NCBI GenBank assembly: GCA_040510815.1
Contig: JBEVIH010000031.1
Span: 1-64,000, forward strand
Source of the DNA: VAZQ01 sp040510815
GTDB lineage: Bacteria; Pseudomonadota; Alphaproteobacteria; Rhizobiales; Xanthobacteraceae
Reading direction: 5' to 3'
Length of the DNA stretch: 64,000 nucleotides
The position numbers and the translations under genes were made by a program. Each line of letters starts with the position of its first letter. Position 1 is the stretch's first letter. This document shows positions 1 through 8,429 of the stretch, one piece after another. The notes under the pieces are model-generated. The model saw only the letters and a program-made list of their open reading frames with translations, was not told the origin of the DNA and searched no databases.

Positions 1-117
1 ATCGGTCGATCCCGGGCCGCCCGTCTGAGTGAAGAGCTTGTCGCCGTTGTCCAAGACGTAGTTGACCGTCGCCTCGATCGTTGCGGGGATCGTTTCCTGT
101 TCGGCAAGCTGAACCAT
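1..117 (-). CDS. Hypothetical protein, N-terminal fragment cut by the window edge
   Basis: Only the first 39 codons are inside the window; the gene runs leftwards off the edge. The start is well supported: ATG reads on the minus strand at 117-115 and is preceded by AGGAGG four bases upstream. The peptide starts MVQLAEQETIPATIEATVNY and continues with a TGGPGS stretch. The pattern 'ATxNYxxxxGDK' is faintly like the N-terminus of CmcJ/NvfI-type non-heme iron oxygenases, but 39 residues are too few for a call. It is divergent from the gene starting at 418. Confidence 0.6.
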   Translation of the reverse strand, partial: MVQLAEQETIPATIEATVNYVLDNGDKLFTQTGGPGSTD

Positions 118-417
118 GAGGCCTCCTCGGCGCTTTGTTTTCTTCGCGCTTTCATTGATGCCGCAGACATTGTCCGCCGCGGCATTCGACACCCGATATA
201 GGCTCGCGTGCCAAGCGACTCAACTGCTGTCGGGGACGATTATTCCATCGCCTACGGCGATAATAGCCAATAACAGCCGACAATACATCGGCTTGATCTA
301 TATCCGGACCTGTTGTTGCGGTGCAATGATTGCTATTCTGCGCCGGCTTGCCTGGCCTACGTGGAAAGAAGCCTCGCAACTTGCGAAGCCAGCCGCAGAT
401 TGGAACGGGAGCGAAGG
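118..417. other. Divergent intergenic region
   Basis: This 300-base gap between two divergent genes has no convincing reading frame on either strand and is visibly richer in A/T than its surroundings. It contains a small inverted repeat ATCGCC-TAC-GGCGAT (247-261) and several short AT-rich stretches that could hold promoters. GGAG (around 408-411) serves the rightward gene. Confidence 0.5.
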
Positions 418-930
418 ATGGAGAGTGAATCGGCGCGCATGGCCTCGGCAGCGGAAGCCAAATTCCGCATCGACGCACCGAACTCCAAGCCGCGGGCGAT
501 CAAGATCATCGCGCTCGATCCGCCGAGCGAACAGGTGGTCAAGCAGCTCGCCCAGTCGCGCTGGAACGGCGCGACCTTCTTCACCGCGTCGGCATTTGCC
601 GGCAAGCCGCGCCGGACCGGGCCCTTCTCCATGGACGGCTGGCTGAGCGACTTGGCCGGCCGCACCAAGAATCTGATCGACGAGATCGATACCGCCGATC
701 ACGTTTTGATGGTGGCGACCGCGGGCGAGAATGCCGAAGCAGCGGCCATCATCGGCGAGGCGTGCCACGTCAAGCACGTGATGACCGCCGCGGTCGTGCT
801 CGGCAGCGGCTCGAAGTCGGAGCAGACGGTGTCGAAGACGCTGGCGCAGCTGCGGCCGCACGTGATGATGCTGGTGATCCCGAGCGCCGATGAATACGTC
901 GCCGATATGCTCATGGCGCTGCACGCCTAA
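418..930 (+). CDS. Hypothetical protein (170 aa)
   Basis: I do not recognise the family. The start MESESARMAS at 418 is chosen because GGAG lies six bases upstream; an in-frame ATG at 313 lacks a ribosome site. The first 30 residues look disordered. From about residue 28 there is an alternating pattern (strand AIKIIAL, later LMVATAG, MTAAVVLG, VMMLVIP) separated by helices, typical of a small alpha/beta Rossmann-like fold, with a Gly-rich turn after the third strand. No signal peptide, membrane segment or catalytic motif is evident. It ends 9 bases from the end of the convergent racemase-family gene. Confidence 0.7.
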   Translation: MESESARMASAAEAKFRIDAPNSKPRAIKIIALDPPSEQVVKQLAQSRWNGATFFTASAFAGKPRRTGPFSMDGWLSDLAGRTKNLIDEIDTADHVLMVATAGENAEAAAIIGEACHVKHVMTAAVVLGSGSKSEQTVSKTLAQLRPHVMMLVIPSADEYVADMLMALHA

Positions 931-939
931 GGCGAACGC

Positions 940-1692
940 TCAAAATTCTCGCAACAGGCGGCCAAACCCTTCGATCCGGTCGTCGAGGCCGACCCGCCGC
1001 AGCGCGTCCCACACCGCCGCCTGCAGCGCGGTCATCACGTTGACGCCGAGCTCGCGCTCGATCACGTCGATCGCCGCAAGCGTCGGCCAGTGCGGCGACG
1101 GGAACAGGATCGAATCGGCCTGCGGATATTGCCGGATCAATGCGCGCCCCATGGCCAGCGCGGCGTCAGCTGGAATCTGCCCAAACCGCGGGATGGTGCT
1201 GCCCCAGCCGGCGGCGCCCAGGACCTCGCAGCCGAACCGCTCGGCGTAGCCGCTCTGGCGCGCGTTCTGGCTCGCGTCGTAGGGCTGCGCGATGACCACC
1301 TTCCGGCAGCCCAGCGTCCGGGCGGCCTTCTCCTGCGCGGACAGGCTGGTCGATACCTTGACCCCAAGCTCGGCCTCGAGCGCGCGGATCATCGCCTGCG
1401 CGTTGTCGTAGCCGCGCGACAGGTTGATCGGCACCCCGCCGAGCACCACGATATCGACGCCAGCGGCGGCCATCTCGCGCGCCGCCCGCATGCTGAGCTC
1501 GTAGGCCTGATCGACCTCGGCCTGGTCGCGTTCGACGATGCCCAAGGTCGTCAGAACGAGCGTCACCCCGTCGGGGACGATCTGGTAGAATTCGTAGGGG
1601 AAAACCTCGGTCATCAACGGCGGCGAGGCGTAACCGATGCGAGCCCGATAACCGTAGATCCCGTGGCGCGCCGCCGCTGGCTGCAAAGTCAT
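940..1692 (-). CDS. Aspartate/glutamate racemase / maleate isomerase family protein lacking both catalytic cysteines
   Basis: The 250-residue protein matches the Asp/Glu racemase superfamily (arylmalonate decarboxylase, maleate cis-trans isomerase) in length and motifs: N-terminal RARIGYASPP, central VDIVVLGGVPINLSRG (79-94), and C-terminal SPHWPTLAAIDVIE with VMTALQAAVWDAL. Characterised members use two cysteines, one in each half. Here the first position (GGVP, about residue 87) is Val and the second (FPSPHWPT, about 199-200) has none; the only cysteines are 129 and 155, away from the expected sites. It may be an isomerase or decarboxylase with different chemistry, or a binding protein. It is divergent from the NMT1-like receptor gene, suggesting one catabolic locus. 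Confidence 0.8.
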   Translation of the reverse strand: MTLQPAAARHGIYGYRARIGYASPPLMTEVFPYEFYQIVPDGVTLVLTTLGIVERDQAEVDQAYELSMRAAREMAAAGVDIVVLGGVPINLSRGYDNAQAMIRALEAELGVKVSTSLSAQEKAARTLGCRKVVIAQPYDASQNARQSGYAERFGCEVLGAAGWGSTIPRFGQIPADAALAMGRALIRQYPQADSILFPSPHWPTLAAIDVIERELGVNVMTALQAAVWDALRRVGLDDRIEGFGRLLREF

Positions 1693-1808
1693 GCTGTGAT
1701 CTGAACCCGTAACGATGCGGTCGATGTCGGCACCGCACCGGCTTTCTGAGTCGGCCGATCTGTGGGAGAATATCCGCGGCCGGTTTCCACCGGAAGGTGA
1801 GTGAACCT

Positions 1809-2870
1809 ATGACCTGGCGTCACAAATCGATGGCTACGCTTGGCCTGTCGCTGGCGAGCCTCGTGCTGGTCGCCGCACTTCCGCCCGGCGAGGCGGCGGC
1901 GCAGGGCACCCAGGTCCGCATCGGCATCTCGCGCACGATCAGCGACGCCGGCTATTATCTGGCTGACGCGATGGGATTCTTCCGCGACGAAGGCATCGCG
2001 GTGAACATCATCGGCTTCAATTCGGCGGCGCAGATGATCGCCCCGCTCGGCACCGGCGAGCTCGAAGTCGGCGGCGGCACGGTGTCGGCTGGCTTCTACA
2101 ATGCGGTCGGGCGCGGCATCCTGATGAAGATCGTGGCCGATCAGGCGTCGATCAAGCCGGGCTACGGCTATTCCTCGCTGATGGTGCGCAAGGACCACGT
2201 CACGTCCGGCCGCTACAAGACCTTCGCCGATCTCAAGGGCATGAAGGTGGCGATCGGGGCTCCCGGCACCGGCACCGCCTCCGCACTCAACGAGGCGCTG
2301 AAAAAGGGCGGGCTCAAATACGCCGACGTCGACGTCGTCTATATCGGCTTTCCCGAGCATCTGCCGACCTATCGCAACAAGGGCATCGACGCCAGCATCA
2401 CCAACGAGCCGACCATGACGCGCGCGATCGAGGAAAGCGTCGCGGTGCGGGTCGCCGGCAACGACGTCACCTATCCGGACCAGCAGACCGCGGTGACGTT
2501 CTTTTCCGACCACCTGATCAAGAACCAGCGCGACCTCGCCGAGCGGTTCATGCGCGCCTATCTGCGCGGCGTGCGCGTCTACAACGATGCGCTGAAGGAC
2601 GGCCGCCTCGCCGGGCCGCGGGCGAACGAGGTGATCCCGATCCTGGTCAAATACACCACGATCAAGGACGAGAGCATGTTCCGCCGGATGATTCCGAGCT
2701 ATTGCAATCCCGACGGCGAGGTGAACGTGGCGAGCCTGAAGAAGGATCTCGAGTTCTTCCGCGAGCTCGGCCTGATCGAGAAGAAGGACATGAGCGTCGA
2801 CGGCGTGGTGGACAGCTCGTTCGCCCGGGCGGCGGTTGCCAAGCTCGGGCCCTACCAGCCGGCCAACTAG
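1809..2870 (+). CDS. NMT1/THI5-like ABC transporter substrate-binding protein
   Basis: A periplasmic solute receptor of the SsuA/TauA/NMT1 type. After a signal peptide (MTWRHKSMATLGLSLASLVL, cleavage near AAAQG) comes the family start VRIGISRTISDAGYYLADAMGFFRDEGI, then the hinge-forming AIGAPGTGTAS and GFPEHLPTYRNKGIDASITNEP. Length (353 aa) is normal. ATG 1809 is chosen for its signal peptide and GGAAGG eleven bases upstream; GTG 1797 in the same frame is possible. No ABC permease or ATPase lies next to it, so partners must be elsewhere. The Rieske oxygenase gene follows after 31 bases, so the ligand may be its substrate (inference). Confidence 0.85.
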   Translation: MTWRHKSMATLGLSLASLVLVAALPPGEAAAQGTQVRIGISRTISDAGYYLADAMGFFRDEGIAVNIIGFNSAAQMIAPLGTGELEVGGGTVSAGFYNAVGRGILMKIVADQASIKPGYGYSSLMVRKDHVTSGRYKTFADLKGMKVAIGAPGTGTASALNEALKKGGLKYADVDVVYIGFPEHLPTYRNKGIDASITNEPTMTRAIEESVAVRVAGNDVTYPDQQTAVTFFSDHLIKNQRDLAERFMRAYLRGVRVYNDALKDGRLAGPRANEVIPILVKYTTIKDESMFRRMIPSYCNPDGEVNVASLKKDLEFFRELGLIEKKDMSVDGVVDSSFARAAVAKLGPYQPAN

Positions 2871-2901
2871 CCGACGCCGGAGGCTTCAAGGGACTAGAGC
2901 A

Positions 2902-4179
2902 ATGACGACCCGCGAGCAGAACGACTTTCTCATCCAGACCGGGCCGGGCACGCCAATGGGCAACCTGCTCCGGCGCTACTGGATTCCGGCGCTGCTCGCG
3001 GCCGAGGTGCCGGAGCCCGATTGCCCGCCGGTGCGTGTCAAGGTGATGTCGGAGCGGTTGCTGGCGTTCCGTGACACGGCAGGGCGCGTCGGCGTGGTCG
3101 ATGAATTCTGCGCGCACCGCGGCGTATCGCTGTGGTTCGGACGCAACGAGGAGAACGGGCTGCGCTGCGCTTATCACGGCTGGAAATACGACGTCACCGG
3201 CCAATGCGTCGAGGTGCCCTCCGAGCCCGAGGCGAGCGGCTTCTGCAAGAAGATCAAGCTCACCTCCTATCCGTGCGTGGAGCGCGGCGACGTCATCTGG
3301 ATCTATATGGGGCCGCCCGAGCTCAAACCTCCCTTGCCGGGCTTCGAGTGGACGACCGTTCCCCATTCGCACCGGTTCGTTTCCAAGCGCACCCAGGACT
3401 GCAACTACCTCCAGGCTATGGAGGGCGGCATCGATTCCGCCCACGTCTCGTTCCTGCATCGTCACGACCTGCGCAGCGATTCGCTGCATGTCGGCAAGGG
3501 CGCCGAGCTCACGCGCGAGACCGACGCGCGTTTCGAGGTGGTCGAGACCGACGGCGGCATGGTGATCGGGGTGCGGCGACCAGCGCAGGAGGGCCATCTC
3601 TACTGGCGGGTCACACAATGGATCATGCCGTTCCACAGCATGATCCCGCCCTACGGCGAGAACGCGCTCAACGGTCACGCCTGGGTGCCGATCGACGACG
3701 ACAACTGCATGTCGTGGTGCTTCACCCACCACCCGACGCGGCCGCTCACCGCGCATGAGCTCGACACCATGCGCAACGGCGGCGGCATCCACGTCAAGTT
3801 GATCCCCGGCAGCTTCCGCCCGATGGTCAACAAGGACAACGACTACATGATCGACCGCGCCGCCCAGAAGGCGCACAAGACCTATTGCGGCGTCGCCGGC
3901 ATCGCCATGCAGGACGCGGCGATCCAGGAGAGCATGGGGCCGGTGCAGGATCGCAGCAAGGAGAACCTGGTCTCGACCGACAACGGCGTGATCATGGCGC
4001 GCGTCCGGCTGCGCAAGGCGGCGCTCGCGGCGCAGCAAGGCAAGCAGCCCGACGGCATCGATCCGGCCACCCACGCGGTGCGCTCGGCCTCGATCGTGCT
4101 GCCGGAGAACGTGAGCTTCTACGAAGCCGCCAAGGACGCGCTCACCGTCAAGGCAGGCGTGGCCCACACCTCCGTTTAA
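2902..4179 (+). CDS. Rieske [2Fe-2S] aromatic ring-hydroxylating oxygenase, large subunit
   Basis: The 425-residue oxygenase component has Rieske ligands C70-x-H72 (CAHRG) and C89-x2-H92 (CAYHGWKYD), and the mononuclear iron site in GGIDSAHVSFLH (D178, H181, H186). The start MTTREQNDFLIQTGPGTPMG and overall layout resemble the phthalate 4,5-dioxygenase / phenoxybenzoate dioxygenase / LigX-type group of homo-oligomeric (alpha-only) enzymes, consistent with no small subunit gene nearby. No reductase is encoded next to it. Its stop codon overlaps the stop of the convergent Bug gene by four bases. Substrate is unknown; an aromatic acid is likely given the family and neighbours. Confidence 0.88.
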   Translation: MTTREQNDFLIQTGPGTPMGNLLRRYWIPALLAAEVPEPDCPPVRVKVMSERLLAFRDTAGRVGVVDEFCAHRGVSLWFGRNEENGLRCAYHGWKYDVTGQCVEVPSEPEASGFCKKIKLTSYPCVERGDVIWIYMGPPELKPPLPGFEWTTVPHSHRFVSKRTQDCNYLQAMEGGIDSAHVSFLHRHDLRSDSLHVGKGAELTRETDARFEVVETDGGMVIGVRRPAQEGHLYWRVTQWIMPFHSMIPPYGENALNGHAWVPIDDDNCMSWCFTHHPTRPLTAHELDTMRNGGGIHVKLIPGSFRPMVNKDNDYMIDRAAQKAHKTYCGVAGIAMQDAAIQESMGPVQDRSKENLVSTDNGVIMARVRLRKAALAAQQGKQPDGIDPATHAVRSASIVLPENVSFYEAAKDALTVKAGVAHTSV

Positions 4180-5201
4180 TTGCTGCTGTTGAGGACCTCG
4201 CCGATCTTGGCCACGATCGACGGCGGCAGCTGCAACGTCTCGCGGACGATCGCATCCATCTCCTCGCCGGCGCCCGAATCCACCATGATGTTGCGCTTCT
4301 CGCAGGCCGCCAGGAAATCCGCGTCCTTGAGCATCGCCTGGAACGCCCGGCGCAGCGCCGCCAGCCGTTCCTCCGGCACGTCGGGCGTGGTGATGATCGA
4401 GCGGCCGACCTCGGACGTGCTGGCGACGGCGCGCAGGATCGCGACGGCCTCGTCGCTGACCGCCAGCTCCGGCAAGGTCGGCACGTTCGGGATCAGCCGG
4501 TGGCGCTTGAGCGCGGCCTGATAGATGATCACCGCCTCGCCCTTGTCGATCCAGCCCGGATGGCTGACCCGCATGCCGGGAAGCCCGTAGGCGCCGACGA
4601 TGTCCACCTCACGCCGCTCCATCGCCAGCAAAATTTCGCTGGTGCCCTTGTAGCCGCGCACGATCTTGAACTTGGCGCCGCCATAGGCGTTGAGCGACAG
4701 CGGAAACAGCACCGTGGTCGAGCCGCCGCCGGAGGCGCCGATCGTGTATTGCCTATTACGGACGTCCTCGAACGTCCGGATGCCGGTGGCAGGGAGCGCC
4801 GCGCCGACGTCGATATTGGTGGTGAGGCGGCCGAGATAGCGGAACTTGGCGGCGTCAAGCTTGGTCGAGCTGCCGACCACGCTGTCGAGCGCGAGCGTCT
4901 GCGCCAGGCTGCCGAGCGCGGTGCCGTCCTTTGGCGCCACCTCGGCCATGTACTTGGCGGCGACGAAGCTGCCGGCGCCCGGCATGTTCTGCGGCAGGAT
5001 CGCCGGGTTGCCGGGAATGTGCCGCGGCAGGAACTCGGCGGCGAGCCGGGCGTAGATGTCGTAGCCGCCGCCCGGTCCGTAGCCGATGAACATGCGGATG
5101 GTCTTGCCGCGGTAAAAGTCGGCGACCGGATCGGCCTTGAGCTCGGTCGTCGCTCCGACCAGCAAGGCGGCTGCGATCAGAGCTCCTGCGGTCCGTTTCA
5201 T
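4176..5201 (-). CDS. Tripartite tricarboxylate transporter receptor (Bug family)
   Basis: 341 residues with a signal peptide (MKRTAGALIAAALLVGATT, ending near LKADP) and Bug-family hallmarks: IGYGPGGGYDIYARL, then HIPGNPAILPQNMPGAGS for ligand carboxylate binding and the TIGASGGGSTT loop. It differs from the other four Bug proteins here in starting 'DFYRGKTIRM', a recognised divergent branch. The start at 5201 is the only one giving a signal peptide. It lies 23 bases downstream of the class II aldolase gene and is probably co-transcribed with it. Confidence 0.88.
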   Translation of the reverse strand: MKRTAGALIAAALLVGATTELKADPVADFYRGKTIRMFIGYGPGGGYDIYARLAAEFLPRHIPGNPAILPQNMPGAGSFVAAKYMAEVAPKDGTALGSLAQTLALDSVVGSSTKLDAAKFRYLGRLTTNIDVGAALPATGIRTFEDVRNRQYTIGASGGGSTTVLFPLSLNAYGGAKFKIVRGYKGTSEILLAMERREVDIVGAYGLPGMRVSHPGWIDKGEAVIIYQAALKRHRLIPNVPTLPELAVSDEAVAILRAVASTSEVGRSIITTPDVPEERLAALRRAFQAMLKDADFLAACEKRNIMVDSGAGEEMDAIVRETLQLPPSIVAKIGEVLNSSN

Positions 5202-5224
5202 CGGGCTATCCTCCGCCGCACCGC

Positions 5225-6004
5225 TCAACGCGCCGCCAGCGCCTTGGCTCGCCAGAGCGCCCATGGCCGGGCGGCGGCGCGCAACATGGCTTCGCTGCTG
5301 GTGATCGCCTCCTCCTTGGTGAGGAAGTTGATCGGCCCGCCGATGGTGATGGCCTGCAGCTGCAGGCGGGCATTGACCTCGGTGTAGTAGGCGCGGAACA
5401 CCGCGTCGCGCAGCGTCGGCCCGACCACGGAATCGCCGTGCCCGCGCATCAGCACCACGGCGGCATTCTTGCCGAGCGACCGCGCCAGCGCCTTGCCGAG
5501 CGCGGGCGTCTCGACCAGCAGGTCGGTGGCGTTGCCGGCGCATTTGCGGATCTCGAACAGCGGCGCGCCATAGCCCAGAAAGCCGGCATTGTGCAGGATC
5601 GGGCGCAGCTTGGCGCGGGTCACCGTGAACGGCACCACGGTCGGCGAGTGGCTGTGAACGACGGCGTTGACGTCCGGACGGACCTTGTAGATCTCGCCGT
5701 GGATGAAGCGCTCACGATAGAGGAGCGTGCCTTCGTCCTTGCGGTCGACGATCTGGCTGTCGAGATCGAGCACCAGAATGTCCGCGGCGGTCACGGCTTC
5801 GGGCGCGATCGAGCGCGACATCAGGTAGCGATTGGGATTGCGCGGATCGCGCACGCTGACATGACCGAAGGCATCGAGCACGTTGAGGTTCGCGAGCGTC
5901 CGGTAGGCGGCAACCAGATCGTCGACGAAATCCGGGTCGAGCTTGCGTTCCGACGCCCGCCGTGGCGTCGCGGCCGTGCGCGGCGAACTGACTTTCGCGT
6001 TCAT
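5225..6004 (-). CDS. Class II aldolase/adducin family protein
   Basis: 259 residues. The zinc-site histidines are in VVHSHSPTVVPF and later MRGHGDSVVG; NLNVLDAFGHVSVRDP near the N-terminus is the typical phosphate/substrate loop of L-fuculose-phosphate aldolase relatives. Members without the phosphate site act as decarboxylases or hydratases on aromatic or keto-acid substrates, so substrate cannot be fixed. ATG 6004 (MNAKVSS) has GGGA seven bases upstream and is preferred over an upstream in-frame ATG. It heads a two-gene unit with the Bug receptor and is divergent from the amidohydrolase at 6141. Confidence 0.85.
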   Translation of the reverse strand: MNAKVSSPRTAATPRRASERKLDPDFVDDLVAAYRTLANLNVLDAFGHVSVRDPRNPNRYLMSRSIAPEAVTAADILVLDLDSQIVDRKDEGTLLYRERFIHGEIYKVRPDVNAVVHSHSPTVVPFTVTRAKLRPILHNAGFLGYGAPLFEIRKCAGNATDLLVETPALGKALARSLGKNAAVVLMRGHGDSVVGPTLRDAVFRAYYTEVNARLQLQAITIGGPINFLTKEEAITSSEAMLRAAARPWALWRAKALAAR

Positions 6005-6140
6005 TATCGATTCCCGAGACGATCCCATCGCCTCGGACGATAGCAATCTTCCGACGGGGTCGGAAGCGGGCAGCCGGAAGCTCAGTCGTTTGCCGCGAAG
6101 GTTCGACACTTGATGTCGGCGACTGCTAGAGTACGGCCCG

Positions 6141-7394
6141 ATGAGCAATGCCCCGATCGATCAAGCGCGTGTGTGGGACGACCTGATGGCGCTCGCCGCC
6201 ATCACCGATCCGGACCGGCCCTACACCCGGCGATCCTTCTCGCCGCGCTTCCTCGAGGGACGCGAATGGCTTCGCCACCGCTTCGAGGCGGCCGGCCTGA
6301 AAGTCCGCATGGACGCGGGCGCCAATCTCATCGGCCGCATGGACGGCACCGGACAGGGAGCTCGGGTCATCATGCTCGGCTCCCATTCCGACACCGTTCC
6401 CTCGGGCGGGCGCTTCGACGGGCCGGCCGGCATTATCGCCGGGCTTGAAGTGGTGCGCGCGCTGCAGGCGGCGGGATACCGGCCCCGGCACGCGATCGAG
6501 ATCGTCGACTTTTTGGCGGAAGAGCCGAGCGAGTATGGCGTGTCGTGCGTCGGCAGCCGCGCCATGGCGGGTGCGCTCGACGGCAAGCTGCTCGCCTTCA
6601 CCGGTCCGGGCGGTGAAAAGCTCGCCGACGCCGTCGAGCGGGTCGGCGGCGATCCGAACAAGCTTGCGGACGCGCGCCGCTCGGACATTGCCGGATTCCT
6701 CGAGCTGCATATCGAGCAGGGCGCCGTCCTGCAGAACCGCAAGATCGACCTCGGCCTGGTGACCGGGATCGTCGGCATTACGCGTCTCGAAGTCGTGTTC
6801 GACGGCTCCGCCGACCACGCCGGCACCACCCCGATGGACTCCCGCCGCGATGCCGCCCTGGCGGCCGCCCAACTCACCCTGTTCGTCGCCGAGCGCGCGA
6901 GAGAATTCGCGCGCCGCGGCCAAGGCCATTTCGTCGCCACCACCGGGATTCTCGACATCCGCCCCAATGCCACCAACGTCGTGCCCGGACAGGCGCGCAT
7001 GGTGTTCGACATCCGTGCCGAAAATGCCGCGCTGATCGATGAATTCACTGCCGCGCTCGATGCGGAAAGCCGGTCGATCGCCGCCCGCACGAATGTCGAG
7101 CGCAGCCGATACGCGGTGCTGTCGAGCACGCCTCACACGCCTTGCGACGCCGGCCTGCGCGATCTGCTGGCGCGCGGCGCCTCCGCGCTGGGCTATTCGA
7201 CCATGCCGCTCGCGTCCGGCGCCGGGCACGACACCGCCTTCGTGGCGCGCATCGCCCCGGCGGCGATGCTGTTCGTGCCCTGCCGCGACGGCAAGAGCCA
7301 CGCGCCGGAGGAATGGGCGGAGCCCACCGCGCTCGCCGCCGGAGCGGCGACGCTCTACGAGGCGGTGCGGTTATTGGACGAACCGCGCAGCTAG
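6141..7394 (+). CDS. Zn-dependent M20 amidohydrolase (hydantoinase/carbamoylase, allantoate amidohydrolase family)
   Basis: This 417-residue cytoplasmic enzyme carries the dinuclear metal motifs of the AllC / N-carbamoyl-amino-acid hydrolase group: GSHSDTVPSGGRFDG (H82, D93), FLAEEPSEYG (E127/E128) and LELHIEQG. The dimerisation/lid domain motif DGSADHAGTTPMD follows, and ASGAGHDTAF near the C-terminus supplies the last histidine. It should hydrolyse an N-carbamoyl or ureido amide bond. It is divergent from the aldolase-Bug pair (136-base gap) and convergent with the next Bug gene (29-base gap). Confidence 0.9.
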   Translation: MSNAPIDQARVWDDLMALAAITDPDRPYTRRSFSPRFLEGREWLRHRFEAAGLKVRMDAGANLIGRMDGTGQGARVIMLGSHSDTVPSGGRFDGPAGIIAGLEVVRALQAAGYRPRHAIEIVDFLAEEPSEYGVSCVGSRAMAGALDGKLLAFTGPGGEKLADAVERVGGDPNKLADARRSDIAGFLELHIEQGAVLQNRKIDLGLVTGIVGITRLEVVFDGSADHAGTTPMDSRRDAALAAAQLTLFVAERAREFARRGQGHFVATTGILDIRPNATNVVPGQARMVFDIRAENAALIDEFTAALDAESRSIAARTNVERSRYAVLSSTPHTPCDAGLRDLLARGASALGYSTMPLASGAGHDTAFVARIAPAAMLFVPCRDGKSHAPEEWAEPTALAAGAATLYEAVRLLDEPRS

Positions 7395-7423
7395 CGCGTT
7401 TTCCAACGTGAATTCTTGCGTGG

Positions 7424-8407
7424 TCATTGCGGCTCGAGCTTGGCGATGCGGATGTAGTCGCCCCAGGCGTTGATGTCGCGCAGCAGCCGCGCCTGCCCTT
7501 CTTCGGGTGTGGCGCTCCAGGGATCGCCGCCGTAATTCTTCAGGAAGGCTTGCGTCTCCGGGGTGGCCACGATCTCGCCGAACCATTTGTTCAGTTGGTT
7601 GACGATGGGTTTCGGGGTCGCGCTCGGCACCATGGCGGCGAACCACCCCACCAGGTCCATAGCCACGCCCGCCTCGGTCATGGTCGGCAGCTCCGGGTTG
7701 GACTTCAGCCGCTCCGCCGACGCGACCGCCAGCACCCGCAGCCGACCCTCGCGATGCTGGCTGAGCGCAAAGATCGGATCTTGCAACGCGTAATCGACCT
7801 TGCCGCTGGCCATGTCGTTGAGCGCGTCCTGCGCCATCCGGTAATGCACCTCCACCGCCTTGAGGCCCGCCACTTCCTTGTAGATCGCGCCCATCACGAC
7901 GCCGGAATTCGCCGACACCCCATAGGTGGCCTTGTCGCCCTTCTCCTTCAGATAGGCGGTCAGCTCGGGCACGCTCTTCCACGGCCGCTTGGCATCGACC
8001 GTGAGCATGAAGGCCTGCTTGTTGATGGTGGCGGCGACCTGGATGGCCTTGGCGGCGTCGAACGGCGGCTTCTTGATGAGGTGCATGTTCGAGGCGACGG
8101 TGTTGCCGGAATGAAGGAAGATCGTGTGGCCGTCGGGCTTCGACCGCACCATGGTCTCGGCGGCGATGTTGCCGCCGACGCCGGGCTTGTTCTCGACGAT
8201 CACCGTGCGCTTGGCCAGCGGCCGCAGCTTGTCCGCAAAGTAGCGCACGATCACGTCGGCGCCGCTGCCGGCCGGAAACGCGCAGAGCAGGCGGATATCC
8301 TGGCTCGGATAGTCCTGCGCGGCGGCGCCGGGTGGCGCCAGCGAAAGCGCCGCGGCGATGAGCAGGCACGGTGTCGCGCGCGTCAGCGATGCCGATATCT
8401 GTCGCAT
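7424..8407 (-). CDS. Tripartite tricarboxylate transporter receptor (Bug family), second of a tandem pair
   Basis: 327 residues; a signal peptide ending at AAAQDYPSQDIR, then AFPAGSGADVIVRYFADKL, VIVENKPGVGGNIAAE and KPDGHTIFLHSG, the standard Bug sequence signature. ATG 8407 is chosen for the signal peptide. It is clearly paralogous to the next gene upstream (8430-9419): the two align without large gaps and share most motifs, so this is a tandem duplication. It is the last gene of a tctB-tctA-bug-bug unit. Confidence 0.9.
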   Translation of the reverse strand: MRQISASLTRATPCLLIAAALSLAPPGAAAQDYPSQDIRLLCAFPAGSGADVIVRYFADKLRPLAKRTVIVENKPGVGGNIAAETMVRSKPDGHTIFLHSGNTVASNMHLIKKPPFDAAKAIQVAATINKQAFMLTVDAKRPWKSVPELTAYLKEKGDKATYGVSANSGVVMGAIYKEVAGLKAVEVHYRMAQDALNDMASGKVDYALQDPIFALSQHREGRLRVLAVASAERLKSNPELPTMTEAGVAMDLVGWFAAMVPSATPKPIVNQLNKWFGEIVATPETQAFLKNYGGDPWSATPEEGQARLLRDINAWGDYIRIAKLEPQ

Positions 8408-8429
8408 ATCTTCCTCCCTGTCGGCAGCG

